DNA of 64,000 bases. It comes from an uncultured Selenomonadaceae bacterium (lineage in GTDB: Bacteria; Bacillota; Negativicutes; Selenomonadales; Selenomonadaceae). Of the stretch, positions 28,031 to 35,442 are shown piece by piece (position 1 is the stretch's first letter; each line of letters begins with the position of its first letter). The translations under genes were made by a program, and so were the position numbers. The DNA lies in contig CAJOFR010000003.1 of NCBI GenBank assembly GCA_905234195.1, positions 44,509-108,508 of the forward strand, in the 5' to 3' direction. Under the pieces are notes generated by a model. That model saw only the letters and a program-made list of their open reading frames with translations. It made no database searches and was not told the origin of the DNA.

Positions 28031-29956
28031 TTATTCTTCGGTTTTAAAGAGCGTGTAAGTCAAGCCGAAACCGACAGCCAACGCAATGATATTAACGATA
28101 ATGTACTGAACAATCTGCCCGTTCATATAGAGCAACATGCCGGGCAGAACCGTGATACCCATACCGGTACCGGCAAGACCCATAAAGCTGGAGAGTGCAC
28201 CGCCGACCGCGCCGCCGCAGCAACCATAGATAAAGGGTTTCATGAGGCGGAGGTTAATACCGAAAATTGCAGGCTCGGTAATTCCCAAGAACGCAGGAAC
28301 AGTCGAAGAGATATAAAGCGCGCGTTTTTTGGGATCTTGAGTTTTGAGGGAGACAGCCAACGCCGCGCCGCCCTGTGCAATCGTCGCGCAGGTGATAATC
28401 GCGTTGAACGGGTCAGCGTTAATCGTGCTGAGAAGATAAATTTCCAGTGCGCTGAAGACGTGGTGGACACCGAAAATAACGATAACCTGTTGCAAGCCGC
28501 CGATAATCAGACCGCCGAGAATCGGAATTTCGAGGAAGTTTTGGACTGCGCCGAAAACGATTTGTTCCAAGCCGTGCATGATAGGTCCGACGACGAGGAA
28601 ACCGAGAGCCATAGAGATTGTCAGCGTAAGGAACGGGGTAACAATCAAGTCAATCATATCGGGGATAAAAGTTTTCAGCCATTGCTGAAGTTTGGCTGCG
28701 AAGATACCCAAAACAAGTGCAGGAAGAACGGAACCTTGGTAGCCGACAAGAGGAATGGTTATGAAGCCTAAATCGAGGGGGATAGGAGTTTTACCGGCGA
28801 ATTCCGGCATTGCATAAGCTTCGACCCACGTGAGACCTTTTTCTGCAATTTCACCTGCCGCGCCGCCGACCACGTACGCATTCGGCAGACCGGGGAAGAC
28901 GAGCATTAAGCCCAAAACGATACCGATAACCGCTGTGCCGCCGAATTTATTCATTGTCGACCAGCAGACCAGCGCGGGCAGGAACGCGAACGCCGTATCC
29001 GTCAAAACCTGCGTCATGAGCAAGAAAGTGGGATCCCATTCGCTACCCAAAGAGAGCAACGCGCCGCGCGCGCCCATGAAAAGACCTGTTGCAACAAGGA
29101 CGGGGATAATCGGGACGAAGACGTCGCCGAGTGTACGGGAGATTTTTTGAATCAAACTCATTTCGGCATAGGCAGCCTCTTTACCGCCGCCGCCGGCAAG
29201 AGAAGGTTTCAGCTTGATAAATTCTTCGGTGACTTTGTCAACAAAGCCCGTGCCGCAAATAATCTGATACTGTTGCGCCGCGAAGAATTGACCTTTGACG
29301 CCGTCGATGTTTTCGACTTTCTTTTCTTGAATCTTCGATTTGTCATTGACGATAAGACGGAGACGAGTCGCGCAGTGTTCAGCAGTTCTCACGTTATCGG
29401 GACCGCCGACGTATTTCATGATTAATTTCGCAACGCGCTCTTCGTCCGGCAGATTGTCGTATTGAGCGTCGTCCTCGTCTTTTTCGACGGGAGCGGCAGC
29501 GGCGTCGTCATTCGACGCGGCTTTCGCCGTGATAGACTGATTGTTCAATTCAAACGTAATGTCGCCGAATTGATCGTGGTTAGTGACGACAACCGGAGTT
29601 GAAGTTTCGTAACCTGCTTTTTTGATGCCTTCCGGATCGAACTCAAGCAACAGCTGTCCGCGCTTGACTTTGTCGCCAACTTCGGCTTTTGAGTCAAAAC
29701 ACTCGCCGTTGAGTTTGACCGTGTCCATGCCGACATGAATCAAAAGTTCGATTCCGTCGTTGGATTTAAGACCAATGGCGTGCTTTGTCGGGAAGAAGAC
29801 AGTAATTTCACCGTCGAACGGAGAATAAACCTTGCCTTCGGGATCCTTGACCGCGACGCCGCGACCCATTGCCCCGCTACCGAATACCGGGTCGTTGATT
29901 TCGTTTAGAGGGATCAACTTACCGTTGAGCGGGCTACTAATTCGTATGTCTTTCAT
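28031..29956 (-). CDS. PTS sugar permease, fused IIA-IIB-IIC (glucose/beta-glucoside superfamily)
   Basis: This 641-aa permease phosphorylates a sugar as it imports it. Domain order is IIA (residues 1-150; phospho-histidine in ELLIHVGMDTVKLNG), IIB (about 185-265; phospho-cysteine in TAEHCATRLRLIVND), then a membrane IIC domain (about 285-640) with FVPIIPVLVATGL and GITEPAIFGINLRL. The order is unusual, since most relatives are IIBCA. The sugar could be trehalose, sucrose or a beta-glucoside; the sequence does not decide. It is monocistronic, with a strong promoter and long leader upstream and a terminator downstream. Confidence 0.9.
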   Translation of the reverse strand: MKDIRISSPLNGKLIPLNEINDPVFGSGAMGRGVAVKDPEGKVYSPFDGEITVFFPTKHAIGLKSNDGIELLIHVGMDTVKLNGECFDSKAEVGDKVKRGQLLLEFDPEGIKKAGYETSTPVVVTNHDQFGDITFELNNQSITAKAASNDDAAAAPVEKDEDDAQYDNLPDEERVAKLIMKYVGGPDNVRTAEHCATRLRLIVNDKSKIQEKKVENIDGVKGQFFAAQQYQIICGTGFVDKVTEEFIKLKPSLAGGGGKEAAYAEMSLIQKISRTLGDVFVPIIPVLVATGLFMGARGALLSLGSEWDPTFLLMTQVLTDTAFAFLPALVCWSTMNKFGGTAVIGIVLGLMLVFPGLPNAYVVGGAAGEIAEKGLTWVEAYAMPEFAGKTPIPLDLGFITIPLVGYQGSVLPALVLGIFAAKLQQWLKTFIPDMIDLIVTPFLTLTISMALGFLVVGPIMHGLEQIVFGAVQNFLEIPILGGLIIGGLQQVIVIFGVHHVFSALEIYLLSTINADPFNAIITCATIAQGGAALAVSLKTQDPKKRALYISSTVPAFLGITEPAIFGINLRLMKPFIYGCCGGAVGGALSSFMGLAGTGMGITVLPGMLLYMNGQIVQYIIVNIIALAVGFGLTYTLFKTEE

Positions 29957-29995
29957 GAAAAAACGCCCTCCTTACAGCAAAAAACATACATCTCC

Positions 29996-30050
29996 GCAGT
30001 TTACATACTTCAACATAAAAAAAATAATTAGTTCATTAGACGTAAACTGC
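29996..30050 (-). promoter_or_regulatory. Inverted repeat in the leader of the PTS gene
   Basis: GCAGTTTAC (29996-30004) and GTAAACTGC (30042-30050) are perfect 9-bp inverted repeats separated by 37 bp, lying between the promoter and the start codon. They could be paired operators or the base of a leader RNA structure. I do not see a standard RAT/LicT antiterminator. The start codon follows AAGGAGGGCG. Confidence 0.5.
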
Positions 30051-30081
30051 AAGTTGAAACAACAAAAAAATTTTCCACCAA

Positions 30082-30110
30082 ATTATACCTGCCCAAATGA
30101 AAGACGTCAA
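30082..30110 (-). promoter_or_regulatory. Promoter of the PTS IIABC gene
   Basis: Read on the minus strand: TTGACG, 17-bp spacer, TATAAT. Transcription would start near 30075, leaving a leader of about 120 nt. The rest of this 370-bp intergenic stretch (30111-30251) shows nothing else I can support. Confidence 0.82.
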
Positions 30111-30251
30111 CTTTTTTTTTCACATTTTTTACATTATCGAAAAGGATTTTTCAGAAAATTTTGTAGCTGAAATATTTGCGGGACGGGGAGCCGGAAAGAT
30201 TAAAGGAAGATTAAAAATAATTACAGAGAAATTAATTATCGCCAAAGGTTG

Positions 30252-30280
30252 TAGACAAAAATTTTTAATTGGAGTATAAT
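30252..30280 (+). promoter_or_regulatory. Promoter of the 82-aa gene
   Basis: TAGACA (30252-30257), 17-bp spacer, TATAAT (30275-30280). A four-codon frame (ATGAAAAAATTCTGA) begins at 30287, before the gene's own GGAGG site. Confidence 0.78.
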
Positions 30281-30326
30281 GATAACATGAAAAAATTCTG
30301 AACTTTATTTTGCGGAGGTAAAAATT

Positions 30327-30575
30327 ATGAAAAACAAAATCTCGGTGACCAAGAAGAACAACAAGATTCATTTCTATCTGGTGAGCGGCGGAAAAAGTTA
30401 CTACATGTTTTCGCAAAATTTTTCAAAAGGCGTGTACGAATTTTTCCGCAGTGGTCGGTCGGAGGCTGAACTTTACAGCTACAAACTTTGGCACAAAAAT
30501 CCTCGTCTCGACAAGACGATAGAAAAGATCCCAATGTACATTCGCTACGTCTTAAAAGATGATGTTGCCGCCTGA
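30327..30575 (+). CDS. Hypothetical 82-aa protein
   Basis: This small, basic, soluble protein has no signal peptide. It begins MKNKISVTKKNNKIHFYLV and is rich in tyrosine, lysine and serine, with YYMFSQNFSKGVYEFF in the middle. No family is recognised. It has its own promoter, a CGGAGG ribosome site and a strong terminator, so it is very likely expressed as a single-gene unit. Confidence 0.78.
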   Translation: MKNKISVTKKNNKIHFYLVSGGKSYYMFSQNFSKGVYEFFRSGRSEAELYSYKLWHKNPRLDKTIEKIPMYIRYVLKDDVAA

Positions 30576-30611
30576 TTGCTAATCTTCAAATTTTGCACAC
30601 ATACAAACAAG

Positions 30612-30648
30612 CTCGACGAAAAAATTTCTCGTCGAGTATTTTTTTTAG
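30612..30648 (+). terminator. Terminator after the 82-aa gene
   Basis: CTCGACGA (30612-30619) pairs with TCGTCGAG (30629-30636), followed by TATTTTTTTT. The T-run overlaps the last codon of the convergent radical-SAM gene. Confidence 0.9.
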
Positions 30649-31478
30649 CAGTTGCCGGTGTGAACATTTTTTAAAAACCTGCGCGCGGTTTCGGCGAGGG
30701 CGTAAACTTTTTTGACGTCGGTGGGCGGGCGGTCTGTGACTTTGTAGCGCGGGAAAAATCTGCTGACATGGAGCGGAATTTCGTCAGAGATTGACGCGAG
30801 CCACTTCGCCTCCTCAATCATTTCGGCTTCGGTGTCGTTCATGTTCGGGACAATCAGAGTTGTAACTTCGACGTGGCAATTTTCCGCCGCCGTCTGAATC
30901 GTCGTCTTGACGGTCTCGAAATTTCCGCCGAGATAATCATAAATTTTTTGACTGAAACCTTTCAAATCGATATTCATTGCGTCGATAAGCGGGAGAATTT
31001 TTTTCAGTGCGCCTTTCGCGACGGTGCCGTTAGTGACTAAAACAGACTTCAGCCCAAAATTTTTCAGCAGTTCGGAAGTATCGCGAACAAATTCGTAGCT
31101 GATAAAAGGTTCGTTGTAGGTGAAGGCGACGCCGATATTTTTTTTCGGGCGGAGTTCGGCGGCAAGGTTGACGAGTTCAGCGGGAGAAATTTTCCGCGTC
31201 GGGAATTTTGAATCTGCCATAGAAATTTCGTAGTTCTGACAAAAAGGACAATTCAAATTGCAACCGTAGCTGCCCACCGACAAAATGTAACTGCCCGGAT
31301 AAAAATGATAGAGCGGCTTTTTTTCGATAGGGTCAAGCGCGATAGAAGTCAGTTCGCCGTAATTCAGCGGGAAAATTTTTTCGCCGTCGTTGATTCTCGC
31401 GCGGCACCTGCCCACTTCCCCGACAGAAAGGCGGCAATGATGCGGACAAATTTCGCAAATTTTAATTGAGTTATTCAT
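30645..31478 (-). CDS. amrS: AmmeMemoRadiSam-type radical SAM enzyme (PflA-like)
   Basis: This 277-aa protein has the radical-SAM cluster motif in GCNLNCPFCQNY (about residues 70-80), an N-terminal cysteine pair in ICEICPHHCRL, and YNEPFISYEFV, typical of the AmrS/PflA-like family that has unassigned substrates. ATG 31478 follows AGAGGA at good spacing; the frame extends upstream through the toxin gene, but that part reads the toxin out of frame. AmrA and AmrB partners are not seen. Its start overlaps the 3' end of the toxin pseudogene by 8 nt. Confidence 0.87.
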   Translation of the reverse strand: MNNSIKICEICPHHCRLSVGEVGRCRARINDGEKIFPLNYGELTSIALDPIEKKPLYHFYPGSYILSVGSYGCNLNCPFCQNYEISMADSKFPTRKISPAELVNLAAELRPKKNIGVAFTYNEPFISYEFVRDTSELLKNFGLKSVLVTNGTVAKGALKKILPLIDAMNIDLKGFSQKIYDYLGGNFETVKTTIQTAAENCHVEVTTLIVPNMNDTEAEMIEEAKWLASISDEIPLHVSRFFPRYKVTDRPPTDVKKVYALAETARRFLKNVHTGNC

Positions 31479-31729
31479 AATGTCCTCTGCAAGAAATAAT
31501 GTAAATGTAACCATTTTCGTCGATGTCATAGAACAGACGATTTTTTTCATCGATACGACGAGACCAGCAATCACGGTGCTTTAAAGCGTTCAGGTTTTCC
31601 TATGCCTTTTGCCGCACCGTTGCGCTCAATATCCTTGACAAGTTCGTTGATGCGCCTCAAAGTTTTTTTGTCTTCGTTCTGCCAATTAACGTATTCTATC
31701 CAAGCTTCGTCTTCCCAATGTTTATTCAT
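31471..31729 (-). pseudogene. yoeB: YoeB-family toxin, frameshifted
   Basis: The first 52 codons from ATG 31729 (MNKHWEDEAWIEYVNWQN) match the intact YoeB-type toxin at 40599 closely (shared NEDKKTLRRIN, then KGIGKPE). The frame then stops at 31571. After removing one base near 31588, the sequence continues as ALKHRDCWSRRIDEKNRLF and ends YIISCRGHYE at 31471, which matches the other copy's C-terminus (SRRIDEANRLVYR, ending CRSHYD). A single-base insertion therefore inactivates the toxin, losing the catalytic C-terminus. A sequencing error is the alternative. The antitoxin gene upstream is intact. Confidence 0.85.
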
Positions 31730-31973
31730 CTTCGTCAACCTCGATAAGTTCGTGTTCCGTCCAATTTCCGGCTTTGACATTCGCAATGCGCCTATCGACT
31801 TCCGCAAAATATCTGGCGTTGTGAATTGCTTTTGGCAGGTCTATAATTTTTCCTTCGGTTGACATCTCTTTTACTTCTTCGACGAAAATTTTCAGCTCCT
31901 GCGGCGTGAAACTGATTGACTCTTCTTTTTCGGGTGTCGGCTGTTCAGAAATTTTTGCCTGTGTTGCTAACAT
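31722..31973 (-). CDS. Antitoxin of the decayed YoeB pair
   Basis: This 83-aa acidic protein (ISFTPQELKIFVEEVKEM, ending HELIEVDEDE) precedes and overlaps the toxin start by 8 nt, the usual antitoxin-first order. ATG 31973 follows GAGGTGA; the longer frame to 32072 runs into the neighbouring gene. It is not similar to the antitoxin at 40406, so the two toxins have different partners. The assignment rests on context. Confidence 0.7.
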   Translation of the reverse strand: MLATQAKISEQPTPEKEESISFTPQELKIFVEEVKEMSTEGKIIDLPKAIHNARYFAEVDRRIANVKAGNWTEHELIEVDEDE

Positions 31974-31983
31974 AAATCTCACC

Positions 31984-32979
31984 TCACGAAATGGAATAAC
32001 GATTAACCCAAGTCGAATAACCTCTGGCGTAGGCGCGCAGACGCACCAAGCCTTTGTATTCGGGCTCGTCATTTTTTATCATGCGATAAGCCCCGCCGTA
32101 TTCGTCGTCAAGTTCATTCCATTTGCGGGTAGAAACCGTCCAGATTGTGCCGTTGACGATACGTTCAGTGCCCTGCGGAAGGTTGACGGATTTTTTCATG
32201 AAACGAATTTCGGTAGTCTGTCCGGCGGAATTTTTTGTCTCCTGCCATTCCCAAACGATTAAGTTTGTGCCCTTAGCCTGCATTGTCGTCGTATCGGCAG
32301 TGACGCTTGTCGTGGAGCCGTCGGAATCTGTGTAAGTCCAAAGATCTATCCAACGATCCTTCGCGTTCTTGCGGTCAACTTCCCCGTGACGAAAAACCTC
32401 GTCGACAATCGCGGCGTAAAAATCTTCGTCGAAGGATTGGGAATTTATTTCTTTAATGCGCCCGTCGTTTTTAGACCAAATCACGACGTCATCTGCATTG
32501 TAAAAATCTTCGCGGGCGTATTGAATTGTTCTCGTTTGAGGATTTACTTTCAAGAGGGCAAGGCTGTAGGAAAGGGCTTTGGGGTCGGGCAGAATCTCGG
32601 AAATTTCGTAATTCTTGATTGTCTCGTCGGCACCTTCGTAGGTGTAAGTTGTCTTTGTCCACGCCTCAATTTCGGTAGCGACTTCAATTTCTTTGGAAGT
32701 TTCCGCGCCGTTTTCGCCCTTGACTTTTCTGACGACTTTAGTTTTTTTCACGACCTTGACCGAATCAGGATCGAAGTACTTGCTGTATTTGTTGTCGGAG
32801 CCGAGCCAATACCAGGCAACTTCTTTTTTTGCTTCCCTCTGAATTTTCGGCGCGTTGTCGGTTTTAGTTTTGGTGTCGGTAAATTCCGGCGCGGCGTTCA
32901 CTGCACCGGACGAGATGAAAAAAATAATTAAGCTGACAATAAATGTTGAAAGACCTGCTCTTGAAAATTTCTTGAACAA
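31984..32979 (-). CDS. Exported hypothetical protein
   Basis: This 331-aa protein has a signal peptide (AGLSTFIVSLIIFFISSGA, cleavage near NAAPEF) and a mature region rich in tryptophan and tyrosine, with WYWLGSDNKYSKYFDPDS and two further WxxL/WTY blocks that may be degenerate repeats of one module. Similar exported proteins are common in Negativicutes, but I know of no function. The TTG start at 32979 follows AAAGGAGG. It lies 3 bp after the small GTPase gene and 10 bp before the antitoxin gene. Confidence 0.78.
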   Translation of the reverse strand: MFKKFSRAGLSTFIVSLIIFFISSGAVNAAPEFTDTKTKTDNAPKIQREAKKEVAWYWLGSDNKYSKYFDPDSVKVVKKTKVVRKVKGENGAETSKEIEVATEIEAWTKTTYTYEGADETIKNYEISEILPDPKALSYSLALLKVNPQTRTIQYAREDFYNADDVVIWSKNDGRIKEINSQSFDEDFYAAIVDEVFRHGEVDRKNAKDRWIDLWTYTDSDGSTTSVTADTTTMQAKGTNLIVWEWQETKNSAGQTTEIRFMKKSVNLPQGTERIVNGTIWTVSTRKWNELDDEYGGAYRMIKNDEPEYKGLVRLRAYARGYSTWVNRYSIS

Positions 32980-32982
32980 AAT

Positions 32983-33438
32983 TTATTCCTCCTTTGATTC
33001 CGAAAGGCGGCGGATTATTTCTTCGTGAAGTTCCTCTATTCCTTCGCCCGTCTCCGAGCTTACACAAATTGCGCCGAGCCCTGAAACTTCATTGACGGCC
33101 GCCGCAAGGGATTTCCCGCCGTCAGAAAATTTATCAGATTGACTTATCACCGCGATAATTGACGCGCCCAGCTTGCGAAGTTTGCTTATCCATGCCATTT
33201 CGAGTTCAAAAGAATCGTTGGGGATGAGCATGAGCGCGACTTCTATGCTTTCGGCGGATTTTTCTGCCGTCGATTTTTCCACGTCCACGCCGACTGTATC
33301 GACGAGCATCATTTTGCCGACGCCGCTGATTTCCATTGAGCTGTACTTTGTTTCATTCAGATATTTGTAGCGAGTGAGCGCGTACATCAGCGCGGATTTT
33401 CCGCTCTTCCGCTTTCCAAAAATCCCTACCTGCCTCAT
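32983..33438 (-). CDS. Small stand-alone GTPase domain (HydF/EutP-like)
   Basis: This 151-aa protein is little more than a G domain: Walker A GKRKSGKSALM (G1), LVDTVGVD (G3), ISQSDKF in place of NKxD (G4), and SSETGEGIEEL (G5-like). Its N-terminus resembles the GTPase part of HydF and EutP/PduV, but it lacks any further domain. The altered G4 motif may weaken guanine specificity. ATG 33438 follows AAGGAG. Function unknown. Confidence 0.75.
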   Translation of the reverse strand: MRQVGIFGKRKSGKSALMYALTRYKYLNETKYSSMEISGVGKMMLVDTVGVDVEKSTAEKSAESIEVALMLIPNDSFELEMAWISKLRKLGASIIAVISQSDKFSDGGKSLAAAVNEVSGLGAICVSSETGEGIEELHEEIIRRLSESKEE

Positions 33439-33463
33439 TTGAAACCGCTCCTTTTTTGTTTTG

Positions 33464-33469
33464 ATTATA
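33464..33469 (-). promoter_or_regulatory. Extended -10 promoter of the GTPase gene
   Basis: On the minus strand TGTTATAAT is an extended -10 (TATAAT at 33464-33469) about 25 bp before the ATG; no convincing -35 is visible. Confidence 0.5.
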
Positions 33470-33545
33470 ACATTTTATCGACGAATAGGGAAATTTTTTT
33501 CCTCCAAACAAATTGGAGTTCTTCTTTTCTTTTGGAAATTTTCCT

Positions 33546-33650
33546 CTTCTTTTCTTTTGGAGCAAAAGAAAAGAAGCAAAAGAAAACTGCCCGCAGAGGT
33601 CGCATCACGCGACCAAATGCGGGCGGGCCGTCGTCCATGACGGCCCCCCT
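33546..33650. repeat. Palindromic intergenic repeat, copy A
   Basis: The first 81 bp (33546-33626) match copy B (38011-38091) at 80 of 81 positions. The element holds the palindrome CTTCTTTTCTTTTG-CAAAAGAAAAGAAG, then a second stem-loop in which GCCCGCA and TGCGGGC flank GGTCGC/GCGACC. Copy A continues into a third hairpin, GGGCCGTC/GACGGCCC. An extra CTTCTTTTCTTTTGG lies just upstream at 33521. It is the main content of the 222-bp spacer between the GTPase and PHP genes. Confidence 0.9.
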
Positions 33651-33660
33651 ACTTTAAAAT

Positions 33661-34509
33661 TTATCCCAAATCGACAAATTCATAAGCACGCTTATCAAAT
33701 CGTAAAACTTTTTTGTAGCCGAATTGCTTGACGTACTCAATCGCCTCGTCACAAAAATTACCGCAGTCCTCCGGTCGGTGAGCGTCCGAGCTGATAATTA
33801 TCGGCAAATCGTAAGCGGCGGCAACCTTCATGAAATCCGCGTAAGGTGAAATTTCACGGACGGGGTAACGATATTTTGTTCCGGTGTTCACGTCGACGGC
33901 AAGATTAAATTTTTTCAACGCGGCGGCAACACGTTCAAGGTAGGGCGTCGCGTCGAAGTCCGGAAAATAATTGAACAGCCGAATATTGAAAGGATGACCG
34001 AGCACGTCATAATTTCCGGACGCCGCCAGCTTTTCAACCTCAACGGCGTATTGCTCATAAATGTCGCGCAGGTCGTGCCGCTCCCACTCGTCCTTGATTT
34101 TCGCGGCGTCGTAGCCCCAGCCCCAAAGAAAATGCACCGAACCAATCACGTAATCAAAATCCCACGCGTCGAGAATTTTTTTCACGGCAGACTGATTTTG
34201 AAAATTACAAACCTCAATCCCAATCTTGACCGCGTGGTTTTTTTTCAGCTCGTCCATAAAATTAAAATAGTCCTGCAGAGTGTGCTTGAACTTGTTCGTT
34301 TTAAGCCACACCCGCTGAAATTTTCCAACCTCCGAATCGTCAAGAATCAAGTCGTCGTAATAAAGTTTCTCGAACTCCGGAAAAGTATGCGAGTGCTCCG
34401 AAATTCCAATCTCGTCAAGCCCGCGCCGCGCCGCCGCGTCAAAAAATCCCTGCACCCAATCCAAAATATAATCGCCGTATTCAAAATGCATGTGATAATC
34501 TAATTTCAT
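33661..34509 (-). CDS. PHP-domain phosphatase (histidinol-phosphatase-like)
   Basis: This 282-aa protein has the PHP metal-binding motifs: LDYHMHFEYGD at the N-terminus, GISEHSHTF, IGIEVCNF, IGSVHFLWGWG, LGHPFN and ISSDAHRPEDCG. Length and motifs fit the HisK-type histidinol phosphatase, but no histidine genes are nearby and other phosphoesters are possible. ATG 34509 overlaps the hemC stop (ATGA). Confidence 0.85.
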   Translation of the reverse strand: MKLDYHMHFEYGDYILDWVQGFFDAAARRGLDEIGISEHSHTFPEFEKLYYDDLILDDSEVGKFQRVWLKTNKFKHTLQDYFNFMDELKKNHAVKIGIEVCNFQNQSAVKKILDAWDFDYVIGSVHFLWGWGYDAAKIKDEWERHDLRDIYEQYAVEVEKLAASGNYDVLGHPFNIRLFNYFPDFDATPYLERVAAALKKFNLAVDVNTGTKYRYPVREISPYADFMKVAAAYDLPIIISSDAHRPEDCGNFCDEAIEYVKQFGYKKVLRFDKRAYEFVDLG

Positions 34510-35429
34510 CAAATTTCAACTCCGATCCCGCGCAAAATTTCGCGCCCGCCGCCGTCCAAAAGTTTCGCGGCAAAATTTTCGCCGAAGCCGTCCGGATTTT
34601 CAATCGACGTGCTTGCAAAATCCTTGACGATATTTTTTCCGTCGGGCGAAGCGATAATCGCGCGCGCGGTAATTTTTTCGCCGTCGGCTTCCGCAAAAAT
34701 CCCAACCGGTATTTGGCAACTGCCGCCGATTTTTTTCAGGAAGTCCCGTTCAATTTTGACAGCCGCGCAGGTTTTTTCGTCGTTCAGAAAATTTACCGCG
34801 CCGAAAGTTTTTGAATCGTCGCCGCGAATCTCCAGAGCAAGCGCGCCCTGCCCGGCGGAAGGAATTATTTCCGGCAGAGTTTGTCGAATCCGCGCGCCGT
34901 ACCCAAGACGCTCAAGACCCGCCGCCGCCAAAATCACCGCGTCGAAAATTCCGGCGTCGAGTTTTTTCAGGCGCGTATCCACATTGCCGCGAAGATTTTT
35001 TATCTCCAAGTCCGGACGCAAATTCAAAATCTGCGCGGCGCGTCGAAGGCTGGAAGTGCCGATAACCGCGCCCGCCGGCAGCTCGTCAAAATTTTCAAAG
35101 CGGTTGCTGACAAAAGCGTCGAAGGGTTGCGCGCGCCGAGTCACCGCCGCAATTTTAAAACCGGCAGGTAAATCCGTCGGCACGTCCTTCAAACTGTGTA
35201 CGGCAAGGTCGATTTTTCCGGCAAGCATTTGGTTTTCGAGTTCCTTCGTGAAAAGTCCCTTGCCTCCGATTTTTGCAAGAGGCGCGTCCAAAATTTTATC
35301 GCCCTTCGTCTGAATTTTGACGAGTTCGATTTTTAGCGCGGGATATTTTTTTTTGAGTTCGTCCGCCACAAATTCCGCCTGCCAAAGAGCTAATCGGCTG
35401 GCACGTGTTCCGATTTTTATTTTCTCCAA
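34509..35429 (-). CDS. hemC: Hydroxymethylbilane synthase (porphobilinogen deaminase)
   Basis: HemC links four porphobilinogens for haem and corrinoid synthesis. The protein starts with KIGTRASRLALWQAEFV, contains HSLKDVPTDLP and the dipyrromethane-cofactor cysteine in IGGSCQIPVG. TTG 35429 (306 aa) is chosen because GGGGTG lies just upstream. metH ends 14 bp before it, so the two are cotranscribed. No other hem genes are in the window. Confidence 0.94.
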   Translation of the reverse strand: MEKIKIGTRASRLALWQAEFVADELKKKYPALKIELVKIQTKGDKILDAPLAKIGGKGLFTKELENQMLAGKIDLAVHSLKDVPTDLPAGFKIAAVTRRAQPFDAFVSNRFENFDELPAGAVIGTSSLRRAAQILNLRPDLEIKNLRGNVDTRLKKLDAGIFDAVILAAAGLERLGYGARIRQTLPEIIPSAGQGALALEIRGDDSKTFGAVNFLNDEKTCAAVKIERDFLKKIGGSCQIPVGIFAEADGEKITARAIIASPDGKNIVKDFASTSIENPDGFGENFAAKLLDGGGREILRGIGVEI

Positions 35430-35442
35430 AAAATTCACCCCG

